Below, piece by piece: positions 8,701 through 17,924 of a stretch of 64,000 nucleotides of DNA. The stretch lies in assembly GCF_017741935.1 (NCBI RefSeq), contig NZ_JAGHMH010000021.1, positions 62,001-126,000 of the forward strand. Reading direction: 5' to 3'. Position 1 is the first letter of the stretch. Each line of letters begins with the position of its first letter. The notes under the pieces are model-generated. The model did not search any database, was not told where the DNA came from, and saw only the letters and a program-made list of their open reading frames with translations. This DNA is from Rhizobium sp. 16-449-1b. GTDB taxonomy: Bacteria > Pseudomonadota > Alphaproteobacteria > Rhizobiales > Rhizobiaceae. Made by a program: the position numbers and the translations under genes.

Positions 8701-11700
8701 TCAACCGCGCCCCTCCTCCGAGGCGTCGTCTTCGACGGGTCGCTTCGTTCTCATCACCTTGAGCACGAAGACGAAGAACGCCGGCACGAAGAAGATCGCA
8801 AGGACGGTAGCTGAGATCATGCCGCCGAGCACGCCCGTTCCGATGGCGTTCTGGCTCGCCGCGCTCGGTCCCGTCGCAATCGCCAGCGGTACGACGCCGA
8901 GCGTGAAGGCGAGCGATGTCATGACGATCGGTCGGAAGCGCAATCTCGCCGCATCCACCGCCGATTCCAGCAATGACTTGCCCTCGGCATAGTAGTCCTT
9001 GGCGAACTCCACGATCAGGATCGCGTTCTTGGCCGAAAGCCCGATAATGGCGATCAGCCCGACCTTGAAGTAGAGGTCGTTTGGCATGTCGCGGAGTATG
9101 ACCGCGAGTACCGAGCCGATCACCCCCAAGGGTACGACGAGGATGACCGAAATCGGAATCGACCAGCTCTCATAAAGACCTGCAAGCAGGAGGAAGACAA
9201 ACAGGATGCTCAGCCCGAACAGGAAGGGCGCCTGGCTGCCCGAGGTGATTTCTTCCAGCGACTGGCCCGACCATTCGAAACCGAAGCCTTCGGGAAGCTC
9301 GGAGGCGATGCGCTCCATTTCGGCGATCGCCGCGCCTGTGGACTCTCCCGGTGCCGGCGCGCCGGAGATGCGCACGGTCGGATAGCCGTTATAGCCGACG
9401 ATCTGCGGCGGCCCCTTCTGCCACTGTGCGATTGCGAAGGACGAAAGCGGAACCATCCCGCCCGTCGCATTGCGCACGTTGATTTTCAGCACATCCTCGA
9501 TCTGCAGTCGACTGCGGTCCTGGGCCTGGACGATGACACGCTGCATCCTACCCCGGTTGGGATAGTCGTTGATGTAGGACGAGCCCAGATTGGCGGTGAT
9601 CGCGTTGTTGATATCCGCGAAGGTCACGCCGAAGGTGTTGGCCTTTTCGCGGTCGATAACGAACAGCACCTGGGCGGCGTCCGGAAGGCCTTCCATGCGC
9701 ACGCCGGTGACCACCTTGCTCTGCCCGGCCTTCGCCATCAGCTCGGCCGTCGCGTTCGCGAGCGCGGCCTGGCCAAGTCCTGCACGGTCCTGGAGACGGA
9801 ACGAGAAGCCACCAGTGGTGCCAAAGCCCTCGATCGGGGGCGGCGAAAGAGCGAAGGACGTCGCATCCTTCAGCGCGAAGAGCTGCATGTTGGCCCGGTT
9901 GGCGATATCCTGCACCGAGTTGCCTTCACCGCGCTCCGACCAGTCCTTCAGCGTCACGAAGGCGAGACCGGCATTGGCGCCATTGCCCGAGAAGCTGAAG
10001 CCCTGGATCGCCACGATGTTGGCGACCGCCGGCTCCGCCTTGAAGATCGTCTCGATCTTTCTGATCGACTCGATCGTGCGGTTTGCGCTGGCTTCCGGCG
10101 GCCCCTGTATGTCGACGATCAGGAAGCCTTGGTCTTCATCCGGCACGAAGGATGTCGGCAAGCTCACGAAGAGATAGCCGAGGCCTACGACGAGCGCGAG
10201 ATAGACGATCATCATCCGGCCGGCGCGGCGCGCCATTCCAGTCACCGAGCTGGTGTAGCGGTTGGTCAGCTTCTCGAATTTGCGGTTGAACCAGCCGCCC
10301 GGGCCGCCCTTCTGATGATGACCGCCCTTGATGGGCTTCAGGAAGGTGGCGCAGAGTGCCGGCGTCAGCGACAGGGCAAGGAAGGCCGAGAACAGGATCG
10401 ACACGACCATCGTCAGCGAAAACTGCCGATAGATGATGCCCGTCGAGCCTGGGAAGAAGGCCATTGGAATGAACACGCATGAAAGCACGAGCGTGATGCC
10501 GAGGATCGCCCCGGTGATCTGGCCCATGGCCTTTTTCGTCGCCGCCTTCGGCGACAGGCCTTCCTCGGCCATGATGCGCTCGACATTTTCGACCACGACG
10601 ATCGCATCGTCGACGAGGATGCCGATCGCGAGCACCATCGCGAACATGGTCAGAACGTTGATCGAGAACCCGGTCGCGTACATGACGGCGCAGGTGCCGA
10701 GCAGCGCAACGGGTACGACCAGCGTTGGGATGACGGTGTAGCGGAAGTTCTGCAGGAACACGAACATCACGATGAACACCAGCACGATCGCTTCGAGCAG
10801 CGTGTGAATGACCTTTTCGATCGACGCCGAGACGAACGGGCTGGTGTCGTACGGAACGCTATACTCAACGCCCTTCGGGAAGAAGCGGCTCAGCGTCTCC
10901 ATCCTGGCCTTGATCGCGGCGGAGACCGCAACGGCATTGCCCGTCGAGGACAACTGGATACCGATGGCTGCCGAGGGCTGACCGTTGAGACGGCTGGTGA
11001 AGTTGTAGGACTCCGCGCCCTGCTCGATGCGCGCGACATCCTTCAGGCGAACGGTCGAGCCGTCCGAATTTGCGCGCAGGATGATCTCGCCGAATTGCTC
11101 CGGTGTGCTCAGCTGCCCCTGGACCAGGACGGTCGCGGTCAGATCTTGAGTGATGGGATTGGGACTGGCGCCGATCTGGCCTGCCGCAACCTGGGCGTTC
11201 TGCGCGGTGATCGCCGCGTTGATATCGTCCGTGTTGATGTTGAGGCCGACCATCTTGTCCGGATCGATCCATACGCGCAGAGCGCGCTGCGCGGCGAAAA
11301 GCTGAGCGCGGCCGACGCCATCGATGCGTCGGATTTCGCCAATGACGCTACGATTGATGTAGTCGCCAAGCTCCACTTCGTCGCGACTGCCGTCGGTCGA
11401 TGTCATCGAGACGATCATCAGGAAGCCGGAACTTGCCTCTTCGACGGTGACGCCTTGCGTGCGCACGGTGGCCGGAAGACGGGCTTCCACGCGACGGATC
11501 GCGTTTTGAACGTCGACCGATGCCTGATCGATATCCGTCCCGGCGCGGAACGTCGCATTGATGCTGACCGAGCCGGAATTGTCCGAGGTCGATTCGAAAT
11601 AGAGCAGGCCGGCGACACCGTTGAGCTCATCTTCGATCTGGCGTGTTACGCCCTGATAGATCTCCTGCGGCGATGCACCGGGATATGCGGTGGAGATCGT

Positions 11701-11829
11701 CAGCTGGGGCGGCGCGACCTTGGGGTACTGCGCAATCGGCAGGAATGGGATTGCGATGATGCCCGCGATGGAAATGAACAACGCGAAGACCCAGGCCAGA
11801 ATCGGCCTGCGAATGAAAAGTTGTGCCAT
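8701..11829 (-). CDS. RND efflux pump inner-membrane permease (AcrB/HAE1 family)
   Basis: A 1,042-residue protein, the standard HAE1 length, beginning MAQLFIRRPILAWVFAL. The proton relay is present: the paired aspartates in ILVDDAIVVVEN (about residues 405-406) and the lysine in GLSAKNAILIVEFAKD (about residue 930). It should pump hydrophobic drugs or toxic amphiphiles from the periplasm or inner leaflet out of the cell, in complex with the fusion protein encoded 6 nt upstream and an outer-membrane channel. No channel gene lies in this operon, as in several rhizobial and Brucella Bep systems that share a TolC homologue encoded elsewhere. Third gene of a tetR-mfp-rnd operon. Confidence 0.95.
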   Translation of the reverse strand: MAQLFIRRPILAWVFALFISIAGIIAIPFLPIAQYPKVAPPQLTISTAYPGASPQEIYQGVTRQIEDELNGVAGLLYFESTSDNSGSVSINATFRAGTDIDQASVDVQNAIRRVEARLPATVRTQGVTVEEASSGFLMIVSMTSTDGSRDEVELGDYINRSVIGEIRRIDGVGRAQLFAAQRALRVWIDPDKMVGLNINTDDINAAITAQNAQVAAGQIGASPNPITQDLTATVLVQGQLSTPEQFGEIILRANSDGSTVRLKDVARIEQGAESYNFTSRLNGQPSAAIGIQLSSTGNAVAVSAAIKARMETLSRFFPKGVEYSVPYDTSPFVSASIEKVIHTLLEAIVLVFIVMFVFLQNFRYTVIPTLVVPVALLGTCAVMYATGFSINVLTMFAMVLAIGILVDDAIVVVENVERIMAEEGLSPKAATKKAMGQITGAILGITLVLSCVFIPMAFFPGSTGIIYRQFSLTMVVSILFSAFLALSLTPALCATFLKPIKGGHHQKGGPGGWFNRKFEKLTNRYTSSVTGMARRAGRMMIVYLALVVGLGYLFVSLPTSFVPDEDQGFLIVDIQGPPEASANRTIESIRKIETIFKAEPAVANIVAIQGFSFSGNGANAGLAFVTLKDWSERGEGNSVQDIANRANMQLFALKDATSFALSPPPIEGFGTTGGFSFRLQDRAGLGQAALANATAELMAKAGQSKVVTGVRMEGLPDAAQVLFVIDREKANTFGVTFADINNAITANLGSSYINDYPNRGRMQRVIVQAQDRSRLQIEDVLKINVRNATGGMVPLSSFAIAQWQKGPPQIVGYNGYPTVRISGAPAPGESTGAAIAEMERIASELPEGFGFEWSGQSLEEITSGSQAPFLFGLSILFVFLLLAGLYESWSIPISVILVVPLGVIGSVLAVILRDMPNDLYFKVGLIAIIGLSAKNAILIVEFAKDYYAEGKSLLESAVDAARLRFRPIVMTSLAFTLGVVPLAIATGPSAASQNAIGTGVLGGMISATVLAIFFVPAFFVFVLKVMRTKRPVEDDASEEGRG

Positions 11830-11835
11830 GATCGA

Positions 11836-13029
11836 TTACTCCGATGTCTTCACCGGCTGCTGAGAAGAAGAGGCCGCCGCTTCGGCCGGCTTCCATGCTT
11901 CCGGCGCAACCTTGGCGCCAGGCTGCACCTTCTGCACACCGTCGACGATGATGCTTTCACCCTGCTTCAAGCCGCCCTCGACCAGCCATTCGGAACCCTG
12001 GGCCTGGCCAAGCGTGACCTTGCGAAGCTCAGCCACGTTATCGGCGCCAAGCACGTATACCTGGGCCTGACCGGCATCGTCACGGATGACCGCGCGCTGC
12101 GGGATCGTGAAGGCATTGTGTCGAACGGCCTGCTCTATCCGGACGCGCACATACATGCCCGGCAGAAGATCGCCGGCCTTGTTGGGGAACTCCGCCCTCA
12201 GCGTAACCTGCCCCGTGTTGGAATCGACATTGGCATTGGCGAAAAGCAGCTTGCCCGGCTCGGCATAGAGAGAGCCGTCGTCGAACACCAGCTCGACGCG
12301 GGCCTCGCCGGGGGCCGTGCTTGCAAGCGTGCCGGCGGACACCGCCCTTTTCAGGTTCAGCAATTCCTGCGCCGACTGGGTAAAATCGGCATAGACGGGA
12401 TCGACCTGCTGTATAAGGGCAAGGTTCGACGTCCCATCGGCTGTGACCAGGGCACCTTCGGTGACAAGCGCGGCGCCGATAACGCCCGATATCGGCGCGC
12501 GGACCTCGGTATATTCGAGATTGATCTTCGCCTCGTCCAGCCCGGCTTCGGCCGAGGCGACATCCGCGGTCGCCTGCGCGAGGTTGACGGCCGCCGTGTC
12601 GTACTCGATGCCGGAGGCAATGTTGCGATCACGCAGGCTTTTCTGCCGCTCGAGCTGAAGTCGCGCATTATCCTGGATTGACTTCGCACGTTGAAGCGCT
12701 GCCTCGGCGCTCGCCACGCGAACGCGGAACAGACGGGGATCGATCCGGTAGAGGACATCGTCCTTCTTGACGGTCGCGCCCTGCTCGAAAACACGCTCCT
12801 GCAGAATGCCGGATACACGTGCCCTCACCTCGGAGATGCGCGTTGCCGCGATACGTCCAGGAAGTTCGTTTACGACGGGCACATCCTTGCCCGTCAACTC
12901 GATAACGGCAACTGCCGGCGGTGGCATCGCGCCTGCCTCTTGGGCCTGGGACGCACCAAAGGCGGTTACGAGAAAGCTGGTGGCGATCAGACACGCCTTC
13001 AGGCGCGCCATTCGGCTACTGCGTCGCAT
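11836..13029 (-). CDS. RND efflux periplasmic adaptor (membrane fusion protein)
   Basis: A 397-residue HlyD/AcrA-type adaptor. Residues 1-29 form a signal peptide ending at SQA; no lipobox cysteine is seen, so it is probably anchored by other means than a lipid. The lipoyl half-motif VRARVSGILQERVF (about 48-61), a central coiled coil rich in Ala/Glu/Gln/Arg, and the second lipoyl half EVRAPISGVIG follow in normal order. The start ATG has AAGGA at suitable spacing; Met7 is an alternative. It bridges the RND pump to an outer-membrane channel. The gene lies 39 nt after the tetR stop, consistent with one transcript. Confidence 0.93.
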   Translation of the reverse strand: MRRSSRMARLKACLIATSFLVTAFGASQAQEAGAMPPPAVAVIELTGKDVPVVNELPGRIAATRISEVRARVSGILQERVFEQGATVKKDDVLYRIDPRLFRVRVASAEAALQRAKSIQDNARLQLERQKSLRDRNIASGIEYDTAAVNLAQATADVASAEAGLDEAKINLEYTEVRAPISGVIGAALVTEGALVTADGTSNLALIQQVDPVYADFTQSAQELLNLKRAVSAGTLASTAPGEARVELVFDDGSLYAEPGKLLFANANVDSNTGQVTLRAEFPNKAGDLLPGMYVRVRIEQAVRHNAFTIPQRAVIRDDAGQAQVYVLGADNVAELRKVTLGQAQGSEWLVEGGLKQGESIIVDGVQKVQPGAKVAPEAWKPAEAAASSSQQPVKTSE

Positions 13030-13068
13030 TTACATTCCTTTTTTTAGGTGCCCCGCGCGTCGAGCGGG

Positions 13069-13626
13069 TCATGTCATGTCAGCATAGGAGAGATAGATTG
13101 AGCGTATGCCCTCGAGGATCTGCCGGCGCTCGTTCTCCGGCCAGGTGTGGAAGGCAAAAAGCTCGGTGCAGAAAAAACCACTTAATGCGAGATAGGCCAT
13201 CAGAGCTGCTTTCGGCTTGGCTCCCTCTGCCATCTTGCGAAGATCGAGATCACACCACTCGCGCATCGTTTCCTGAAGCTTATCGCCGCTTGCCATCGAC
13301 GCGCTGAGAGCCATCGCAACGGCGCGATCGGTTTCATCAACCGTGATCTCGGCAGACGAGATGCGACCGAAAAGCTCGGGGTGAGGCGTATCTTGAGACG
13401 CTCGCACGCAATCATTGATATGCGCCAAGTCAGCCTCGAATTTCCGATGAACCAGAGCCTCGAGCAAGCCACTCTTGGATTTGTGATCGTAGACTACCCT
13501 GGCCTTGCTGACACCGGCCTCTTGTGCGACGGCATCGATCGACAGCCCCGTAGCGCCGAGCCGTACAACCACGCGCTCGGCTGCGTCCAGGATGTCATCC
13601 TCGCTGATTTTTCTCGTCCGGCCCAT
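13069..13626 (-). CDS. TetR-family repressor of the RND operon
   Basis: A 185-residue regulator with the N-terminal helix-turn-helix IDAVAQEAGVSKARVVYDH (about residues 30-48 of the start used here). The ATG at 13626 is chosen because GGAG stands 7 nt ahead; a TTG 12 nt upstream would put the start over that site. The C-terminal two thirds is a ligand-binding domain without recognisable specificity. The gene is first in the same orientation as the pump genes, so it likely represses its own operon from the region upstream of 13626. Autoregulation is inferred from layout, not from a proven operator. Confidence 0.88.
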   Translation of the reverse strand: MGRTRKISEDDILDAAERVVVRLGATGLSIDAVAQEAGVSKARVVYDHKSKSGLLEALVHRKFEADLAHINDCVRASQDTPHPELFGRISSAEITVDETDRAVAMALSASMASGDKLQETMREWCDLDLRKMAEGAKPKAALMAYLALSGFFCTELFAFHTWPENERRQILEGIRSIYLSYADMT

Positions 13627-13990
13627 GCAATGCTCCAATTCGGGCGTTTATTTACGAACGATCGGATTTAAATGCAACAACAAAAAACCGCCGACTTGAA
13701 CGGTCACGCCTTCAAGCAGATATGGCGGCTTCCCTTTCAGGAACGCAAATGGTCGATGGAAACAGCTTAGCAGTTAAGGCAGATTGTGTCGCCATGGCCG
13801 AAATGTCGGCGTGGCCGATGTCTGAAGCGGCGAATGCGGGGAAGCACAAGCACGACGTTTCGGAGCGGGACTAGGCTGGCGACTACTGCCTCTCTGATCA
13901 CAGCCACACACACAGAAAAGTGTGCGGTGGCGCGCGCACGCAGCCCGCTGCGTGCTGATGTCTTCACCGTTTTCCTGCAGGCTCAGAGCT
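13627..13990. other. Intergenic region upstream of the tetR-RND operon, no gene seen
   Basis: This 364-bp stretch must contain the promoter and operator of the RND operon. The AT-rich segment just upstream of tetR (about 13645-13685) contains CGATCG within a longer imperfect inverted repeat and is the likely operator. At 13936-13955 there is a perfect 8-bp stem (GCACGCAG/CTGCGTGC) with a CCCG loop, about 35 nt beyond the end of the monooxygenase gene on the minus strand; it could end that transcript but lacks a T-run. Confidence 0.45.
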
Positions 13991-15292
13991 TCAGGATGGG
14001 TCGCGCACCGGGCGTTCGAAGCCCATGCGGTCGCGCAGCGTGTTGCCCTCGTACTCGGTGCGATAAAGGCCGCGCTGCTGAAGGATCGGGACGACCATGT
14101 CGACGAAGTCGGTCAGCCCATCCGGAAAGTGCGACGGCATGATGTTGAAGCCGTCGGCGGCGCCGGTCGTAAACCAGGCCTCAAGCGTGTCGGCGATATA
14201 TTCGGGCGTACCGCAAAGCACCCAGTGACCGCGCGCTGCGGCCATGAGGTTGTAGACATCCCGCAGCCGCATGTTCTCGCGCCGCGCCTTGTCGAGCATG
14301 ACCTTGGCGAAGGCGTGATAGCTGTCGGAGGGCTTCAGATCTGCGGGGATGGGACCGTCGAGATCATAGACGCTCATGTCGATGCCGAAGCGATCAGACA
14401 GCAGCGACAAGGCATTGGTTTCGCTGATGAAGCCCTGTAGCGCCGCGAGCTTGTCGTGCGCTTCGCGCTCCGTGCGGCCGACGATCGGCATCACGCCCGG
14501 CAGGATCACCATGCTGTCTTCGGCGCGGCCGTAATTCGGCAAGCGGTCCTTGACGGAGCGGTAGAAGGCGCGCGCCTCCTCCAGATCCTGCGTCACCGAG
14601 AACACAACATCCGCCGACTTCGCGGCCAGTTCCTGGCCGGGACCGGAGCCGCCGGCCTGCAGGATGATCGGCTGCCCCTGCGGCGAGCGGCCGATGTTCA
14701 GAGGGCCCTTGACCTTGAAATGCGCGCCCTCGTGCTCAAGAGAGCGAACCTTGGCCGGATCGATGTAGAGACCCGTCTCGCGGTCGGCGACGATTGCGTC
14801 ATCAGCCCAACAATCCCAGAGACCGCGAACAACGGTCAGAAATTCCTCTGCGATCTCGTAGCGCTTGGCGTGATCAGGATGAATGGTCCCGAAATTCGCC
14901 GCCGCCGTCGGGTTAGCGGTCGTCACCGCGTTCCAGGCCGCGCGACCGCCGCTCAGATGATCAAGCGACGCGAAGACGCGGGCGACCGTGAAGGGATCGC
15001 TGTAGGTCGTCGATACGGTGGCGCCGAGCCCGATATGCTTTGTCGCGCCGGCGATAGCCGACAGCAGCGTCAGCGGCTCGAGCCGTGCCGTGTAGGATGG
15101 GTGCGCTGCCGGATCGGCGTGCAGGTTATCGCCCATGAAGATGAGATCGAAAAGACCACGCTCGGCTTCCTGCGCAATCGTGCGGACCTGATCGATATTC
15201 TGGAAGCTATCGATCGCGCCCGGCATGCGCCAGCCGGCAACATGGCTGCCGGTGCCGAGAAGGAAGAGGCCGAAGTGAATCTTGCGTGTCAT
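13991..15292 (-). CDS. LLM-class flavin-dependent monooxygenase (NtaA/SnaA/DszA type)
   Basis: A 433-residue member of the luciferase-like monooxygenases that use reduced FMN. Typical signatures are the start TRKIHFGLFLLGTGSHVAGWR, then FDLIFMGDNLHAD near residue 50, VSTTYSDPFTVARVFASLDHLSGGRAAWN near 95-125 and ILQAGGSGPGQELAAKSADVVF near 210-230. Relatives act on nitrilotriacetate, EDTA, dibenzothiophene sulfone, alkanesulfonates or open pyrimidine rings (the more distant RutA). It is the last gene of an ABC importer operon, 6 nt after the second permease, so it probably oxidises the imported compound. No partner flavin reductase gene is in the window. Confidence 0.9.
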   Translation of the reverse strand: MTRKIHFGLFLLGTGSHVAGWRMPGAIDSFQNIDQVRTIAQEAERGLFDLIFMGDNLHADPAAHPSYTARLEPLTLLSAIAGATKHIGLGATVSTTYSDPFTVARVFASLDHLSGGRAAWNAVTTANPTAAANFGTIHPDHAKRYEIAEEFLTVVRGLWDCWADDAIVADRETGLYIDPAKVRSLEHEGAHFKVKGPLNIGRSPQGQPIILQAGGSGPGQELAAKSADVVFSVTQDLEEARAFYRSVKDRLPNYGRAEDSMVILPGVMPIVGRTEREAHDKLAALQGFISETNALSLLSDRFGIDMSVYDLDGPIPADLKPSDSYHAFAKVMLDKARRENMRLRDVYNLMAAARGHWVLCGTPEYIADTLEAWFTTGAADGFNIMPSHFPDGLTDFVDMVVPILQQRGLYRTEYEGNTLRDRMGFERPVRDPS

Positions 15293-15298
15293 GCCTGC

Positions 15299-16057
15299 TT
15301 ATCTCCAGAAGACGTAGCGTCGCTCGACGAAGCTGATCAGGCCGAAGAAGACAAGGCTGATCGTCGAGGCAACGATGATGGCCGCCCAGACCTTGACGAA
15401 ATCGATCTGCAGCACGGCCTGATAGATGACCCAGCCGAGCCCGCCATAGGCGCCAAGCATCTCGGTGACGATGGCTACCAGCACGCTTCGCACCGTGGAG
15501 ACACGCATGCCGGCGATGATCAGTGGCAATGCGGTCGGCAGACGCAGCCGCCAGACGATGGCGAGCTGACCTGCCCCGAAGGAACGGATGAGATCGACCG
15601 TCTTGCGATCGATCCGGTCAAGACCTGCGATGGTGCTGAGAAAGATCGTGAAAGAGACCGCGATCGCGACCATCACCACCTTGGAGGCCATGCCCATGCC
15701 GAACCAGAGCAGAACAAGCGGCGAGTAAGCGACGACGGGGACGGAGTTGATCGCGGTCGCGAGCGGCAAAACCACCCCACGAGCGGCCGGGATAATCGTG
15801 ACGAGGACCGCCAGCGACATGCCAATGCCGCAGCCAATCACGTAGCCCGCTAGGGCTTCGCCTGCTGTGAAGGCGGTGGCATCGAGAAGGTTACCCGCGT
15901 CAGAGACAATTCCGGCCAGAATGCTGCTGACCGAGGGCAGCACATAGGCCGGCAGGTTGAGACCACGTGCCGCAAGCTCCCAGACCACCGCAAGCAGAAG
16001 CGCGCCGGCGATGCCACGCCCGATCTGGCGCAGGTTTTCATTCGGTTGGCTGTTCAT
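15299..16057 (-). CDS. ABC importer permease (SsuC/TauC family)
   Basis: A 252-residue inner-membrane protein with about six helices and the binding-protein-dependent transport motif around GAGQLAIVWRLRLPTALPLIIAGMR (EAA-like loop, about residues 165-185). It overlaps the preceding permease gene by 4 nt (ATGA), so the two are translationally coupled and likely form a heterodimer. The family transports sulfonates, nitrate, taurine or pyrimidine-like compounds. Confidence 0.9.
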   Translation of the reverse strand: MNSQPNENLRQIGRGIAGALLLAVVWELAARGLNLPAYVLPSVSSILAGIVSDAGNLLDATAFTAGEALAGYVIGCGIGMSLAVLVTIIPAARGVVLPLATAINSVPVVAYSPLVLLWFGMGMASKVVMVAIAVSFTIFLSTIAGLDRIDRKTVDLIRSFGAGQLAIVWRLRLPTALPLIIAGMRVSTVRSVLVAIVTEMLGAYGGLGWVIYQAVLQIDFVKVWAAIIVASTISLVFFGLISFVERRYVFWR

Positions 16058-16851
16058 TTCTCGCTACCCCAGAAGACGAAATGGCGCTCTGCAAAGGAGA
16101 CGATGCCGTAAAGCCCCATCCCGAGACAGGCTGAGACGACGATGGTGGCCCATATGCCGACGACGTTTTCGTTGTACATCGCCTGCAACAGCAACACCCC
16201 AAGCCCGGTGGTGTCACCAAACCACTCGCCAACGATGGCGCCGACGAGAGCCAGCGAAGAGGCAAGCTTCAGAGCGACGAAGATTTGCGGGAGGGCGGCC
16301 GGCAGATAGATCCGCCGCAGGATCTGCCCATCCTTGGCGCCGAAACTGCGCACCAGTTGGACCTGTTTCGGATCGACCGATGAAAAGCCGAGGATCGCAT
16401 TGACCGTGACCGGCAGGAAGCTGACGTAGAAAGAGATTACCGCCTTGGCGAACAGCGTGTTTCCGAACCAGAGCACGACGACCGCGCCGAAGGCGATGAC
16501 CGGAATGGTCTGCGACACGATGAAGAGCGGAAAGAACAGCTCGCGGAGCACAGACCAGCGGTGAAAGACGACCGCAATCGCCACACCGAACAAGCTGCCG
16601 GCAACGAAGCCGAGCGCCGTCTCGAGGAAGGTCCGCCACAGGCCGGCGATATAGGCGCCTGGTGTCGCCATGATGTTGGCTGCAATGGCGCTCGGACGCG
16701 GCAGATAATAGGGGCGGATGCCAAAGGCCATGACGATGACTTCAATCGCCAACAACCCGACAGCCAGCCACAGGATTGGTTTTACCGCGGCGTAGATCCT
16801 GCCCGTCGAAATGACGGGCAGGCTTGTCGCAGAAGGATTCATTCCACTCAC
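16054..16851 (-). CDS. ABC importer permease (SsuC/TauC family)
   Basis: A 265-residue permease with six predicted helices and the EAA-like loop RSFGAKDGQILRRIYLPAALP at about residues 175-195. It overlaps the substrate-binding protein gene upstream and the second permease gene downstream by 4 nt each. Two different permeases in one operon are less common in the SsuABC group, where one permease usually forms a homodimer, and resemble the thiamin-precursor or riboflavin-type systems with paired permeases. Confidence 0.9.
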   Translation of the reverse strand: MSGMNPSATSLPVISTGRIYAAVKPILWLAVGLLAIEVIVMAFGIRPYYLPRPSAIAANIMATPGAYIAGLWRTFLETALGFVAGSLFGVAIAVVFHRWSVLRELFFPLFIVSQTIPVIAFGAVVVLWFGNTLFAKAVISFYVSFLPVTVNAILGFSSVDPKQVQLVRSFGAKDGQILRRIYLPAALPQIFVALKLASSLALVGAIVGEWFGDTTGLGVLLLQAMYNENVVGIWATIVVSACLGMGLYGIVSFAERHFVFWGSEK

Positions 16852-17873
16852 AGGCGTCGTTCCTCGGCCGGGATCTTTTCGATGAAGGAGGCGTTGAAGG
16901 CCTTGTCGAGATCGACGGGCTTGGAGATCACGCCATACGTGGCCAGAAGCTCGTTGGCGGAACCGACCGCGGCCTTGTCGATGGTGAAAATGCCGTCGGT
17001 GGAGGCCTTGCCTGCAGTCATCAGCGTCTTGATCTCGGACAGCATGAATTCCTGCTGCGCGCGGTCGAGTGTCGGCGCGATCTTCATGATGATGTCGATT
17101 GCTTCCTTCTCGTTGGCGAAGGCTTCCTTCCAGCCCTTGACGCTGGCGCGCAGGAACTTTTCGACCAATTCCGGCTTCTCTTGCGCGGTCTGCTCGGAGA
17201 CGATCAGCGTATCGCGCGGGAAGGAAACGCCGCTATCCTCTGGCACGAAGATGTTGAGGTTTTCCTTACCGACGCGCTGGTTGATGACGTAGAGCTCGTT
17301 GTAGCGGGTCGCAGTCACGACATCGACCTGCTTGTCGACGAAGGGGGTGACGGAGACCTGCTGCGGCTGGATATCGGCCTGCTTCGGATCGATGCCGGCT
17401 TTCGACAGCATGGCCGCAAGCACATGGTTGGCCCCGGTGAACCAGGTGGTGATCTTCTTGCCCTTGAAGTCGGCAACACTCCGGACCGCCCCGTCCTTGT
17501 GAGAGACAAAGACGAACGGCGTCTGCTGATGGGCCACACCGATGCAGACGACCGGCAGGCCCTTGTCGCGCGCGGCGAACACGCTGTCGGAACCGCCGGA
17601 AAGACCGAACGTATCGGCGCCGGTCGCGACGAGGTTTTCGGTCAGAAGGTTCGGCCCACCTGGGTTGATGGTGAGGTTGATGCCTTCGTCCTTGTAGTAG
17701 CCCTTTTCAAGCGCCACGTAGAAGCCCGCGAACTGAGCCTGGGTGAGCCACTTCAGGCGCAGGCTGGCATCGACCATCTCCTGCGCACCGGCTGAAGCGG
17801 CGGACATGCCGAGCGCGGGAAGCGTCATGGCGGCGGCAGCAAATGCTGCAATCACGTTACGTCTGTTAAGCAT
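16848..17873 (-). CDS. ABC importer substrate-binding protein, NMT1/THI5-like
   Basis: A 341-residue periplasmic protein with a signal peptide (about 1-30, ending ASAGAQE). The mature part opens with VDASLRLKWLTQAQFAGFYVALEKGYYKDEG, the hallmark of the NMT1/THI5-like family that binds pyrimidine precursors of thiamin, riboflavin-like molecules, sulfonates or nitrate. The WLTQAQFAGFYVA segment resembles ThiY-type proteins more than SsuA; this is a judgement from pattern, not an alignment. It would deliver substrate to the two permeases encoded directly downstream. Confidence 0.9.
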   Translation of the reverse strand: MLNRRNVIAAFAAAAMTLPALGMSAASAGAQEMVDASLRLKWLTQAQFAGFYVALEKGYYKDEGINLTINPGGPNLLTENLVATGADTFGLSGGSDSVFAARDKGLPVVCIGVAHQQTPFVFVSHKDGAVRSVADFKGKKITTWFTGANHVLAAMLSKAGIDPKQADIQPQQVSVTPFVDKQVDVVTATRYNELYVINQRVGKENLNIFVPEDSGVSFPRDTLIVSEQTAQEKPELVEKFLRASVKGWKEAFANEKEAIDIIMKIAPTLDRAQQEFMLSEIKTLMTAGKASTDGIFTIDKAAVGSANELLATYGVISKPVDLDKAFNASFIEKIPAEERRL

Positions 17874-17924
17874 GAAACCCTCTTTTGATTTTCGTGACTT
17901 GGCGTTTTCCTCCCAATGATGCGC

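Noticed and set aside
10804..12681. 625-codon plus-strand open frame opposite the RND and fusion protein genes
   Set aside because: Spans two genes on the other strand and shows no domain; typical GC-driven shadow.
16054..17873. Assignment of the importer as an SsuABC sulfonate system
   Set aside because: The LLM gene and families fit, but two different permeases, the ThiY-like binding protein and lack of a flavin reductase gene make the substrate unsafe to name.
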